DNA of 64,000 nt from Ryuthela nishihirai (lineage: Eukaryota > Arthropoda > Arachnida > Araneae > Heptathelidae). Where the stretch lies: NCBI GenBank assembly GCA_038380435.1, contig JAWZYU010000004.1, positions 24,030,001 through 24,094,000 on the forward strand. The letters are read 5' to 3'. This document shows, piece by piece, positions 10,127-19,859 of this stretch; positions within the stretch are counted from its first letter, which is position 1, and the number at the start of each line of letters is the position of its first letter. The position numbers and the translations under genes are program-made. The notes beneath the pieces are model-generated. The model ran no database searches. It worked only from the letters and a program-made list of their open reading frames with translations, and had not been told where the DNA came from.

Positions 10127-12070
10127 GATGCCTTGTAACTGTGTTAATAGTGCAGATATATTTTGTTATATTTGCGGGGAAGTGACATTTGCAAGCCAGA
10201 AAAGGGCCATCACTCCAATAGTGAAAGCGGCATATGAGTTTTATTTTGGATGTAAGATCAGGGACCAGAACAAGGTTGTTTGGTTGTTTGGGGTTTTATG
10301 GTGCATGAGCTACTGATGCTGTAATGTGCCTCCCGGACAAGGCCTGGGATCCACACATATGCTGCAGTACTTGTGCAAAAAATCTTCCAAAGTGGCTGAA
10401 AGGCAAAAAAGTGGTGATGCCATTTGCTGTTCCTATGGTTTGGAGAGAGCCAAGCAATCATGCAAATGACTGCTATTTGTGCATGCTTCCACCTGTTTCT
10501 GAAGGCATCACAAGGAAAAATAAGTGGACAATAGTGTACCTGAGTATACAATCTTCTCTCTGACCAGTTCCACAGGGTGAAATCCTTTCCATTCCCAAAC
10601 CTCCAAAAGAATTTTCCGTCTATTCAGACGATGAAGAGGGAGGCAAACTGACATCAGGTTCTCCGCAGCCTTCGGTGTCTAATGATGATCCTTACGTATG
10701 TCATGGTGCATCATCTGTGCCACATGTTCTCACTGAAGAAGAAATGAACTATCTTGTTCGTGATCTGGAGCTGCCTAAAGCCAAAGCAGAGTTACTTGGA
10801 TCAAGACAAACAATTGAATCTTCTCAAGGAAAATGCCCTAGTGACTTTGTTTCGAACTCGTCATGAGCAGTTTGTGCCTTACTTCAGAAAGGAAGATGAC
10901 CTTGTGTTCTGCTCCGATGTAGATGGCCTGATGAATGCCTCGGAATCAAACGTGATGCTCAAGAATGGTGATTATTCATAGACTCCTCGAAATTGAGTCT
11001 TAAGGCAGTGTTGCTGCATAATGAAAATCGACTTCCATCCATTCTGGTTGGATGTGCTGTCTACATGAAAGAAACCTACGATAACCTAAAACAGCTGTTG
11101 AACTGTCTTCAATACAGCAAGTATGGTTGGCATCTCTGTTGTGACTTGAAGGTAGTGGCTCTGTTGTTGAGTCTGAAGCTCGGATATATGAGGTACTGCT
11201 GTTTCTTATGTGAATGGGACAGCCGAGCAAAGACTTTGCACTACATGAAGAGAAACTGGCCTCAGAAGAAATCTCTGAAGATTGGAGAGAAGAATGTGGA
11301 ATACCCAGCACTGGCAGAAATGCACAAAATCAGCTATCATTCCTACACATCAAACTCACTGTGATGAAAAACTTCGTAAAAACCATGGACCAGACTGCAT
11401 CAGCTTTCAAATACTTGGCTGACAAATTTGCTTGACTCAGTGTAGTGAAAATTAAAGAGGGAATTTTTGTGAGTCCTCAGATCCACGAGCTGTTCAGAGA
11501 CCAAATGTTCGACTACCTGCTTCAGGGTGACGAGAAAAAGGCTTGGGATGCATTTCATCTGGTGTCAACTAAATTCCTCGGGAATGTCAAAACAGACAGC
11601 TACAAGAAACTGATTAAGGACATGTCTCTGTATCACAAACTTGGCTGCAATATACCCTTAAAGATCTACTTTCTCCATTCTCACTTAGATTTCTTCCTTG
11701 ACAATTGCGGCATGATTAGTGATGAGCACGGTGAACGTTTTCACCAGGACATTGCAATGATGGAGAAAAGATACCAGGGAAACTGGTCCATTTCAATGTT
11801 GGCTGACTACTGTTGGACACTTGCTGGAGATGATCCTGAGCAGCTTTACAAGCAACAGGCAAAGCGATGTCAGAAGTAGAAGCGGAGTTTTACTGATACA
11901 TGTCATATGTACTTATTACTCTATAAGAAACTATTGCGGATTTCTCAGAAATTGTAGCCAATTTTGTGTTTTCATTGTCATACACCTTCAGCACCTTGAA
12001 ATCTTTAAGAAATGGCTACTTTTATCTCAGAGGCATGACTTTTATGAAAATTTGTTGCTCAGTGATATTG
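10127..12070 (+). pseudogene. Uncharacterised repeated gene family, nearly full-length copy b
   Basis: The start codon at 10127 opens a Cys-rich N-terminus (MPCNC...FCYICG), followed by 'HICCSTC' and 'NDCYLC' clusters that look like zinc ligands. Next come an acidic linker ('YSDDEEGG'), 'YLVRDLELPK', 'EDDLVFCSDVDGLM', 'LCCDLKVVALLL', 'CCFLCEWDSRAK', 'IKEGIFVSPQI' and the C-terminal 'SDEHGERFHQD' and 'LADYCWTLA' blocks. The frame ends at 11877-11879, and a conserved 3' flank continues to about 12070. The copy is broken by a short LINE insertion (10275-10336) and by frameshifts or stops near 10560, 10980, 11330 and 11435. I recognise the architecture as a common uncharacterised multi-copy protein of invertebrates and fish. 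No catalytic motif is evident to me; a transposon-derived origin is a guess. Confidence 0.75.
10275..10336 (-). mobile_element. Very short I-like LINE 3'-end insertion
   Basis: The complement reads 'ggcacatta...' through 'ccaaacaaccaaacaacc' and aligns with the 3' end of the I-like LINE at 33598-33655. It is flanked by 'acaagg' on both sides (10270-10275 and 10337-10342), a target-site duplication. Removing it rejoins the host frame from 'DQNK' to 'AWDPHICC'. It is a dead-on-arrival, extremely 5'-truncated insertion. Confidence 0.75.
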
Positions 12071-12234
12071 ATTGCTTATCAGGTATGAGTGAAAATTCAT
12101 ACGTCATATATTGTAATGCTCCAAAGATTATTAACTTTTCAAGTTGGACCTTTTGTCTGATCCAAATTTATTCAAAATTCCGGATAACTTGTTGGGTGTC
12201 AGGCAATATTAACTTGCCAAATAAAGTTAAAACA

Positions 12235-12760
12235 GTAATAAATATTGAGATAAACTCAGATAAATTCGACGGTTCAACATCCATTAATAAATAGGCACTT
12301 TTGACGTCGATTTCAATTTTAGAGGAAAAATCCTCTAAGCCGGGTGGGATACGAACCCACGACCTCCTGATAACATGACAATTTTTCCTCTAAAATTGAA
12401 ATCTATGTCAAAAGTTATATTTATTACTGGATGTTGAACCATTGAGTTTATCTGAGTTTATTCCAATGTTTATTATCATTAGCATACTTGTAAGATATGC
12501 TTTCCATCTATTGGCAAATAAAAAGCCGCTAGGGCTAAAAATTGCCTAAAATAATGCCTATATGTGACATAAAGGGAATGTTCATAGCGTTAATTAGAGA
12601 TCTTGATCGGCGGCTGGTAGTTCAGTGGTCCAGAACACCTGACATGTTATCAGGAGGTCGTGGGTTTGTATCCCACCCAGCTCAGACAATTTTTCCTCTA
12701 AAATTGAAATCGGCATCAAAAATGCCTATTTATTACTGGAAGTTGAGATAGGGTTTGTTA
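12235..12760 (+). repeat. tRNA-containing foldback element (SINE-3), locus 2
   Basis: The order along the plus strand is: an inverted arm (12235-12325), a minus-strand tRNA 3'-half (12326-12378), a direct arm (12380-12480), a body (12480-12600), a plus-strand tRNA-like segment (about 12610-12685; A box 12615-12628, B box 12662-12674) and a second direct arm (12690-12745). The first two arms pair as an imperfect inverted repeat of about 90 bp. The two direct arms start about 308 bp apart. The same plan, with the same spacing, recurs at 52.4-52.8 kb and partly at 1.2-1.5 kb. I do not recognise a named family. Confidence 0.65.
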
Positions 12761-13507
12761 GGTATTTCTTTAGCATTACTTATCGAGTACAATTCAAAAA
12801 AGGATTGTCAAGTTTAATTAAAGTTTAAATCTAATCAAAAAATCAATTAACGTTGCTCAAGAGAAAAATAGTAAAAATTCAAAAGTTTCTAAAACAGAGT
12901 TTGTTTCCAAAAAATTCAAAGACTCACAAATTCAATTGATGAATACAAAAGTTGGAGTAGTAACAACTCACATCTATCTAAATCTTTACTAACAACTCCT
13001 ATCTACACAACACATACTGATTCAACATACTACTTCAACATATTTCAGCTGACTCTTAACAATCTACTAACAATTCCAAATCTCTCTCTCTACTATTTCT
13101 GACTCTGTGATCTAACATCACTTAGTTATAACATGCGGCATACAAATTTGGCACGGGTTTGTTGCACGCCAAGAAAACATCTGCATAATCTAACGATCAC
13201 GCTAGCTATGATGCAAGAGAGGTTGTGTCCTACATGGGCACATTAACGGCTGACAATCAAAAGTTCGAAGTTGCCCATGCACAACTCCTACGGCTTGGAA
13301 ACGAGAATTGCGATCAGTCCAAAAATGAAATAATAATCCCCAAAATGATAAATATAATGTAAATAAAGTAAAACTGGTTAAGGAAAAGTAAAAGTGAATG
13401 GGTGGACTATCACAACTCCCCCTCCCAAAGGGAGTCAAAATTTCACCTAACAGATTTTGATGAGCAAATTTAGAATAATAGGACACTTCTCACGTCATTT
13501 ACACATG
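12761..13507. other. Intronic stretch without recognised gene
   Basis: AT-rich sequence without a supported coding region. A CT-rich patch (13081-13105) and an 'actccccctcccaaaggg' patch (13412-13430) stand out, but I cannot assign them. Confidence 0.6.
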
Positions 13508-14162
13508 GTGCTGACCATTTATACCTACTAGACTGGACTTGTTTATGGATTTGAGCTTGATTATGGATCCTGGACTTGCTGCACTGGTGGGCCTCTGTTG
13601 AGGGAGAGTCTGCCGCTGTGTTTTCTGTTTGCTTCTGGGTTGCCAGCTCTAAGTGAACAGAGGCATGGGATACCTTATATCAGCTGGTGGATAATCCTAA
13701 TCAGAGGCCATCGCAGGTACCTGAACCTTACTTAGCTAGTTGGGCATCGTCAAGCCTAAACTGGAGTAATGCGTCTCAGGCAGGCCATGTGGCTCTTGAA
13801 AAAGTCCACTTGAAAAGGTGGTGCCTGAAGTTCCTACCAGCATCGGTGACTTCAGCCTTTAGTGGAGGTGGAACGGGTCTTTGCCCCATGCCTGCGATCA
13901 GGGGGCTGTTTGATATTGTTGGCCCTACCAATCTCAATAAACCTAATTTCTTTAAAAATCCTACTAATCATTTTCTTTCTGCAGGAACGTGAGGACATTA
14001 CATAGAGATTATTCTCTTGATGTCCTCATGCAGGAATTCCAGCGCTATAGCCTAGATATTCTAGGCTTGCAATAGACCAGATGGACAGGTAAAGGTGAGA
14101 TACTTAAAAATAACTTTAAATTTCTCTTTACAGGGAGGGAGGATGGAAAGCATCACCAAGGC

Positions 14163-14762
14163 GTGGGTCTGCTGCTCAGCAGACATGCTAGTGATGCTCT
14201 TCTAGGATATGAGTGCATTAATGAAAGGTTTCTTACAGCAAAATTTCAGACAAGCGTCAAAGACTTGAATGTTATCTGCTGTTATGCCCCCACTGAGGAT
14301 GCTGATGAGGATGAGAAGGATAGGTTTTACGGACAACTTCAGGACATTTTGAATTCTGTCAAGAAAGGAGATATTACCCTTGTTCTTGGTGACTTCAATG
14401 CCAAAGTTGGTACCGACTCTGACCTTTGGGGAGGAGTAATAGGTCCTTTTGGTATTGGTAGCTGCAATGGCAATGGGCAACGTCTCCTACAGGTAAGTAA
14501 ACTCAATGGTTTCAGAATAACTAACACATATTACAAACACCGCGACATACATAAATACACATGGGTTTCACCTGATGGGCTGCATAGGAATATGATTGAT
14601 TATATATTAATTAACAGCAAATGGGCTAGTTCTGTTAGAAATACCAGGGCATATAGGGGAGCTGAAATTGGATCTGACCATTACCTTGTTAAAAGTGTCT
14701 TGCAACTTAAACTTAAAAAGTGTTGTGCTAGAGTTAAAAAATTTACCTTTAAGAAGCTCTGA
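14163..14762 (+). CDS. RTE LINE endonuclease segment (open frame within copy B)
   Basis: This is an open frame of 199 codons inside the APE-type endonuclease domain, which nicks target DNA to prime reverse transcription. Visible blocks are 'CCYAPTEDADEDEKD' (about residues 38-52), 'LVLGDFNAKVGTDS' (about 73-86), 'MIDYILINSKW' (about 144-154) and 'IGSDHYLVKS' (about 169-178). The G-D-F-N-A and G-S-D-H-Y motifs contain the Asp, Asn and His expected of the active site. The real protein would start upstream, so the first Met is not the true start. It is cut off by the 4-base deletion at about 14748. Similarity to CFDP2-type proteins reflects the BovB/RTE endonuclease shared by that family. Confidence 0.85.
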   Translation: MGLLLSRHASDALLGYECINERFLTAKFQTSVKDLNVICCYAPTEDADEDEKDRFYGQLQDILNSVKKGDITLVLGDFNAKVGTDSDLWGGVIGPFGIGSCNGNGQRLLQVSKLNGFRITNTYYKHRDIHKYTWVSPDGLHRNMIDYILINSKWASSVRNTRAYRGAEIGSDHYLVKSVLQLKLKKCCARVKKFTFKKL

Positions 14763-14824
14763 ATGACCCAGTTATAGCTAAAGCTTACCATGATAGGTTA
14801 CTTAGTCATTATGACGGTCATGGT

Positions 14825-16846
14825 TTGCTTAATACTGAAGTTGAGGAAGAATGTGGCCATTTTAAACAGGCTTTTTTGGAAACTAACAGTACTCTTTTAG
14901 GAAAAAAGGAGCAGAGGAGGCAGAATTATTTAAGTGACAAGGCAATTGAGCTTATTTCAGAAAGAAGGAATTGCAGGAATGTCCTTAATCAGTACCCTAC
15001 TAGTCCTAATAGAAAAGATTACAGAGAGCTTAATAAACGTGTAAAGGATCAGTTAGCTACTGATAAAAATCTTTGGCTTGATAGCTTGGCTGACAAAGCT
15101 GAGGAAGCGGTTAGGCAGCACAACAGCAGAGAGCTGTACCAGATAGTTAATGTTTTATGTGGTAGAAAACGGACAGGCATACAGGGATTGAAGGATAAAC
15201 AAGGTAAGGTTATAGAAGGTGAGGATTCTCTCATGGCTAGGTGGGCTGAGCATTTCAGTGATGTTCTAAACAATGTGGTTAGTTCTACTCCCATTGTTTG
15301 TAATGATGATAGATGCATTGGCAGCTTTAATGTTGGCCCTATAACACAATCTGAAGTTAGTTTGGCTATCTCTAAACTGAAATTTCATAAATCCCCAGGG
15401 GTAGATGAAATTACTACAGAAATGCTCAGAGCTGGGAATGTTTTGGTTATCACTTGGATGACTGAAATTTTGAATAACTTTTATGATAAAGGCATGGTTC
15501 CTAAAGATTTTACCAGAGCTATTATTATCCCTATTTTCAAAAAAGGTGATCGCAGTTCTTGTGATAACTATAGGGGTATCAGCCTACTCTCTGTTCCAGG
15601 TAAAGTTCTTTCCATGATTGTGCTTAATAGAATTAAGAATCTGGTTGACAGGCAATTGCGTGATGAGCAATGTGGATTCAGAAGTGGTAGGGGATGTGTA
15701 GATCAGATATTTTCACTTAGGCAGATTCTTGAGAAATGTTTAGAGTTTCAGAAACCTTTGGTTGCTAGCTTTGTTGATTTCAAAAAGGCTTTCGACTCTG
15801 TTGATCGTCATAATTTGTGGTTGATTGTGAGATCATATGGTATACCAGACAAGTTAGTTAACATAATGAAAGCTCTCTATAATAACACTGAGTCATGTGT
15901 GAGAGTTGGTAAGTCTTGTAGCAATTGGTTTAGCATTACTTCTGGTGTTCGACAAGGGTGCATTTTGTCTCCTTTTCTCTTTAGTTTGGTTGTTGATTAT
16001 GTTATGCGAAATTCACTTCAAGGGAAAGCTTTTGGCCTTAAATGGGCTGGAGATACGAAAATTTCTGATTTAGATTATGCTGATGATTTAGCCCTTTTGG
16101 CAAATGATGTTGATGAGATGAACTCTTTCATTCGAACTGTTGATGAGACTGGGAGTACAGTAGGTTTGGTTATAAACAGAGAGAAAACTAAAGTGATGAA
16201 AATTGGTCAGGCAGGTTGTGATTCAGTTAATCTGAATGGTTGCAGTCTTGAGCAGGTGTCACAGTTTAATTATCTTGGGAGCTATGTAACTGATACTGGT
16301 GATGTGCGGCATGAGATTAACAGACGAATAGGTATTGCTGCCGGGACTTTTAAGAATCTATGGAGATTGTGGAGAAATAGGCGTATACACCTAAAGACTA
16401 AAATTAGACTGTATAATAGTTTGGTTCTTTCTAGGGTTAGTTATAGTAGTGAAACTTGGACGCTGTGTAAACAAGATAACAGGAAACTAGATGCTTTTGA
16501 TTCTAGATGCTTACGCAGTATCTTGGTTATTAGGTGGTTTAACTTTGTAACTAATGATGAGGTTAGGCAAAGGAGTCTGCAACCTCCTTTAAGCAGCATA
16601 TTGTGCAGAGAGAGACTCCGCTGGTTGGGCCATGTTGCCCGTATGGATAATTATAGATTGGCGAATAGGGTGATGAACAGTGTGCCTAGAGGCTTCAGAA
16701 GGAGGGGGAGACCTAGGATGCAGTGGGCAGACAATGTCAAACAGGACCTTGTTAGAATTGGTGTGCAGTGGCCGGATGCAGCAGATGTAGCTCAGGACAG
16801 ATATGCTTGGAGAAGTAAACTGCGTGGTCTGGTTGGACCTCCGTAG
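14825..16846 (+). CDS. RTE LINE reverse transcriptase, 673-codon open frame
   Basis: This RNA-directed DNA polymerase would copy LINE RNA at a nicked target. Blocks in order: 'FKKGDRSSCDNYRGIS' (about residue 237), 'LRDEQCGFRSGRG' (about 277), 'VDFKKAFDSVDRHN' (about 316, first catalytic Asp), 'SGVRQGCILSPF' (about 372), 'LDYADDLALLA' (about 415-425, the two catalytic Asp), 'INREKTKVM' (about 452) and the C-terminal 'GRPRMQWADNV' (about 627). The whole frame is free of stops. No ATG begins it: the open frame starts at a TTG, because it is really the continuation of the endonuclease polyprotein broken by a 4-base deletion at about 14748. It ends at TAG 16844-16846, just before the GAT tail. 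Confidence 0.92.
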   Translation: MLNTEVEEECGHFKQAFLETNSTLLGKKEQRRQNYLSDKAIELISERRNCRNVLNQYPTSPNRKDYRELNKRVKDQLATDKNLWLDSLADKAEEAVRQHNSRELYQIVNVLCGRKRTGIQGLKDKQGKVIEGEDSLMARWAEHFSDVLNNVVSSTPIVCNDDRCIGSFNVGPITQSEVSLAISKLKFHKSPGVDEITTEMLRAGNVLVITWMTEILNNFYDKGMVPKDFTRAIIIPIFKKGDRSSCDNYRGISLLSVPGKVLSMIVLNRIKNLVDRQLRDEQCGFRSGRGCVDQIFSLRQILEKCLEFQKPLVASFVDFKKAFDSVDRHNLWLIVRSYGIPDKLVNIMKALYNNTESCVRVGKSCSNWFSITSGVRQGCILSPFLFSLVVDYVMRNSLQGKAFGLKWAGDTKISDLDYADDLALLANDVDEMNSFIRTVDETGSTVGLVINREKTKVMKIGQAGCDSVNLNGCSLEQVSQFNYLGSYVTDTGDVRHEINRRIGIAAGTFKNLWRLWRNRRIHLKTKIRLYNSLVLSRVSYSSETWTLCKQDNRKLDAFDSRCLRSILVIRWFNFVTNDEVRQRSLQPPLSSILCRERLRWLGHVARMDNYRLANRVMNSVPRGFRRRGRPRMQWADNVKQDLVRIGVQWPDAADVAQDRYAWRSKLRGLVGPP

Positions 16847-16882
16847 CCCATGGCTGCTTGAGGATGATGATGATGATGAACA

Positions 16883-17930
16883 TAAAATAAAGTAAAAGTA
16901 TGCTTATGAAAATTTTGATAAGACGATCTAATCTCAGTTGCAATAATACAATTTTCCATTACAACCAAAGGTACCTCCTCCCATTTCTCATATCAAAAAT
17001 GTACAGCTACCTATTGTAAACACATACCAATGGTTGTGGTAGTTAACTGCATGCTAGCATTATCGGACTGACTAGTACTTCTGATACAAACTTCAAAAGT
17101 TGCATGCAATAACGTGTACAAAAAGCTGGTTAATATTAACTCCTGTCCTGCTTAACTTCTAAAAAGGTTAAAGAAAAAAATTCAATTACCTCAAATTCTG
17201 CCCTTTCACAGAATATAATTACATAAGTATTAAGCAGGGTACTGAACTTCTGCTTATTCCCCTAACCACAGTTCAAATATATGAAATCTAAATCTTCTCA
17301 TAAAAATTTTAAAAAATTTAATAACACAATAAAGCTGTTACATTTAGATAGCACAATGTATTTCAATTCTTAACCAGAGAAATGCCAAGTGTATAATACT
17401 TGCATTGGACACATAATAACTATGGTACGTTATTACTAGAGTAACCTATAAGTCTTAGATATATAACCTTAAAACCTAGTTAAGATATACCTGATCTAAG
17501 AGCAATACATAGATATTTACCATTCCCCTTTGCTGGTACAATTGCTTTATCCTAAGGTTTCAGATGTAAAATGATGCATTTATCATTGCTGGGGTATTAC
17601 TAAGCTACCAGTCCATGTCTATTGAACAGACTATGTAACACTAGGCCATGTGAAGAGCGTATGCCTTCGATGATTGTTTGTTTGTCACTAGTTTCATATC
17701 CATATGATTTTAGTTTCGTCAGCACACAAGTTCCATACACTGATACATAAAGAGATGGTATATGCATTTAGTACAACAAAAATATATTGATTTTTTAAAA
17801 ATAAAAATTGCCAAAGTAATTTTTTTATATATTAAATAATATAATTTTTAATAATAATTTTTATATAATATAACATATTGAGATTAATAGGAGTATAATT
17901 ATATAATTATTTATACTCAACCAACATATC
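16883..17930. other. Intronic stretch without recognised gene
   Basis: Strongly AT-rich (for example 17790-17930). No coding region or known repeat could be supported. Confidence 0.6.
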
Positions 17931-18568
17931 TGAATGGTTGCAGTCTTGAGCAGGTGTCACAGTTTAATTATCTTGGGAGCTATGTAACAGATACTGATGA
18001 TGTGCGGCATGAGATTAACAGACGAATAGGGATTGCTGCCAGGACTTTTAAGAATCTATGGAGAATGTGGAGAAATAGGCGTATACATCTAAAGACTAAA
18101 ATTAGACTGTATGATAGTTTGGTTCTTTCTAGAGTTAGTTATGGTAGTGAAACTTGGACGCTGTGTAAACAAGATAACAGGAAACTCGATGCTTTTGATT
18201 CTAGATGCTTATGTAGTATCTTGGGTATTAGGTGGTTTAACTTTGTAATTAATGATGAAGTTACGCAAAGGAGTCGGCAACCTCCTTTAAACAGTATATT
18301 GTGCAGAGAGTGACTCCGCTGGTTTGGCCATGTTGCCCGTATGAATAATTATAGATTGGCGAATAGGGTTATGAACAGTGTGCCTAAAGGCCTCAGAAAG
18401 AGGGGGAGACCTAGGATGCGGTGGGCAGACAATGTCAAACAGGACCTTATTAGAATTGGTGTGCAGTGGCCAGATGCAGCAGATGTAGCTCAGGACAGAT
18501 GCTTGGAGAATTAAACTGCATGGTCTGGTTGGACCTCCGTAGCCCATGGCTGCATGAGGATGAGGATG
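17931..18568 (+). mobile_element. RTE-like LINE copy E, 5'-truncated 3' end
   Basis: This begins abruptly inside the reverse transcriptase at the codons for 'LNGCSLEQVSQFNYLGSYV' and runs to the LINE 3' end and a short GAT-like tail. The frame 17954-18313 is open, then a TGA replaces the Arg codon after 'ILCRE'. A later deletion at about 18500 also breaks it. This is a classic 5'-truncated retrotransposition product. A SINE-2 lies 11 bp after its tail. Confidence 0.9.
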
Positions 18569-18579
18569 ATACTATAAAT

Positions 18580-18789
18580 GCCATCCCGTGGGCCAAGTGG
18601 TTAGCGCGCTTGACTACTGATCTAAGGGACCTGGGTTCGAGCCCCAGGTAAGGCATGGATGTATGTCGTTTTTTTGCTGAGGTCCTGCCATCCTCACAGA
18701 CCTACTATGGCATATAAACTGACATGCTCCTGTCATACCTTTGTGGCAAACAGCTGCTTGAGGGGGTATTTTTTTTTATTTTATTATTT
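18580..18789 (+). mobile_element. SINE-2 (tRNA-derived) with target-site duplication
   Basis: The tRNA-like head has an A box (18591-18603) and a B box 'ggttcgagccc' (18634-18644). It is followed by the family body ('aaggcatggatgtatgt', 'tgctgaggtcctgccatcc') and a 3' end 'cagctgcttgagggggtatt' plus T/A-rich tail. An 11-bp direct duplication (atactataaat) flanks it at 18569-18579 and 18790-18800. The internal promoter implies transcription by RNA polymerase III. It lacks any coding capacity. This is the best-bounded SINE-2 on the plus strand. Confidence 0.9.
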
Positions 18790-18800
18790 ATACTATAAAT

Positions 18801-19178
18801 TCTCTTTCATTCTCATTATTCATATCCATAACTATCTTACAATTTCTAAATTTCTTAATGTAAACTTACAACAGTTTCAGCTTTCAGTCAGCTGAAATGA
18901 AAAAATCTACAAAAATACACAAATGCTCTTTAATTACCTTAATACAATATAACAACTAGAACTTCAGATGAGCAAGAATACATAAAAAATTCTATTCGTA
19001 TCACATTATAAACTCAAATTATAAACCTTGAATAGTAAATTCATTTTTCAAAAATAAATATCAAGACTCCAAAGTTTCAACAAGAAATTAAACATTTCAA
19101 AAATTCGAAGTATCAATCACAATAATTTGACTTCACTCTTCTCCGTCTTCATCTATTCCACAGAAAAGAAATAAAACA
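18801..19178. other. AT-rich stretch without recognised gene
   Basis: No supported coding region or repeat family. Confidence 0.5.
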
Positions 19179-19514
19179 TTATAAATCATTAGTGCCACAG
19201 TGGAAGAATAATAATGTACTTAAATTTTCATTGTTGGTACTCCGTTGAGATAAATCATCACTCGGTGACTTCCTTCCCTCTTCGATCGATAAGGCGTTTC
19301 TGGAGATATCATTGGTGACGTCATCTATGTTGACTACTTCATTGCCAGTTGTCACTCTGCAGGCTGTGGTTTCGTTGACATCTTTTTGCTTTGTACTTGG
19401 CTTTGAAGAGCCTGGTTTTTGCTTTCCAGGTTTATTGCTGTCTGCTTCTAAATGACTCTTCAACAGTAGTAAATTTCTAAACTTTTTAGATTCTTCAGGA
19501 TTATTTATACTCAA
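19179..19514 (-). CDS. Unclassified Lys/Ser-rich open frame downstream of the gag relic
   Basis: A 111-codon frame without recognised domain; composition is rich in Lys, Ser and Asn with a 'KPGKQKPGSSKPSTKQK' low-complexity stretch. It follows the gag-like relic on the same strand after about 350 bp of broken sequence, so it may be the rest of that retroelement. It is equally possible that it is a chance frame. Confidence 0.25.
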   Translation of the reverse strand: MSINNPEESKKFRNLLLLKSHLEADSNKPGKQKPGSSKPSTKQKDVNETTACRVTTGNEVVNIDDVTNDISRNALSIEEGRKSPSDDLSQRSTNNENLSTLLFFHCGTNDL

Positions 19515-19859
19515 AACAATTTCTGGGTTGTTTTTGGTTTTCTTGGCCCTTTAAAACTTTCAACACATTTCTCATTATCAATTTGCTTTGCATCATCAAC
19601 ATGTGTCTCTAAATTTACATTAATTACACTAATAACATTTTATAGGTTCTTCTTGAATATTATGCTTTGGATTACAAGGTAACTCATAAAGTCCACTGGA
19701 CTGCCGCTGCAATTTCAATTGTCATAAATATCATCTAAAACTTGCTCATTTGAATGTAAAAGATCGACTTCTGTATCATTGCAATCTATTAATTCAGTTT
19801 TTTCATGACAAAGTTTAACAAAACTTAAATCTATAACATTATTTGCACCAACAGTGGCA

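Larger units (their letters stand above)
13508..16882 (+). mobile_element. RTE-like LINE copy B, nearly full length
   Basis: The 5' untranslated region begins at about 13508, where similarity to copy D (minus strand, 63.4 kb) starts. An endonuclease region (about 13840-14762) and the reverse transcriptase region (14763-16846) follow, and then a short (GAT)n tail at 16862-16880. In the endonuclease a deletion near 13984, a TAG near 14072 and a 4-base deletion near 14748 break the polyprotein. The remaining frames are long and clean, so this is the youngest or best preserved RTE copy in the window. The 3' end 'ggctgcttgagg' plus GAT repeats is common to all RTE copies here. Confidence 0.92.

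Noticed and set aside
13081..13440. A possible LTR in the stretch before LINE copy B
   Set aside because: I found no matching second LTR, no TG...CA ends and no primer-binding site, so the idea has no support.
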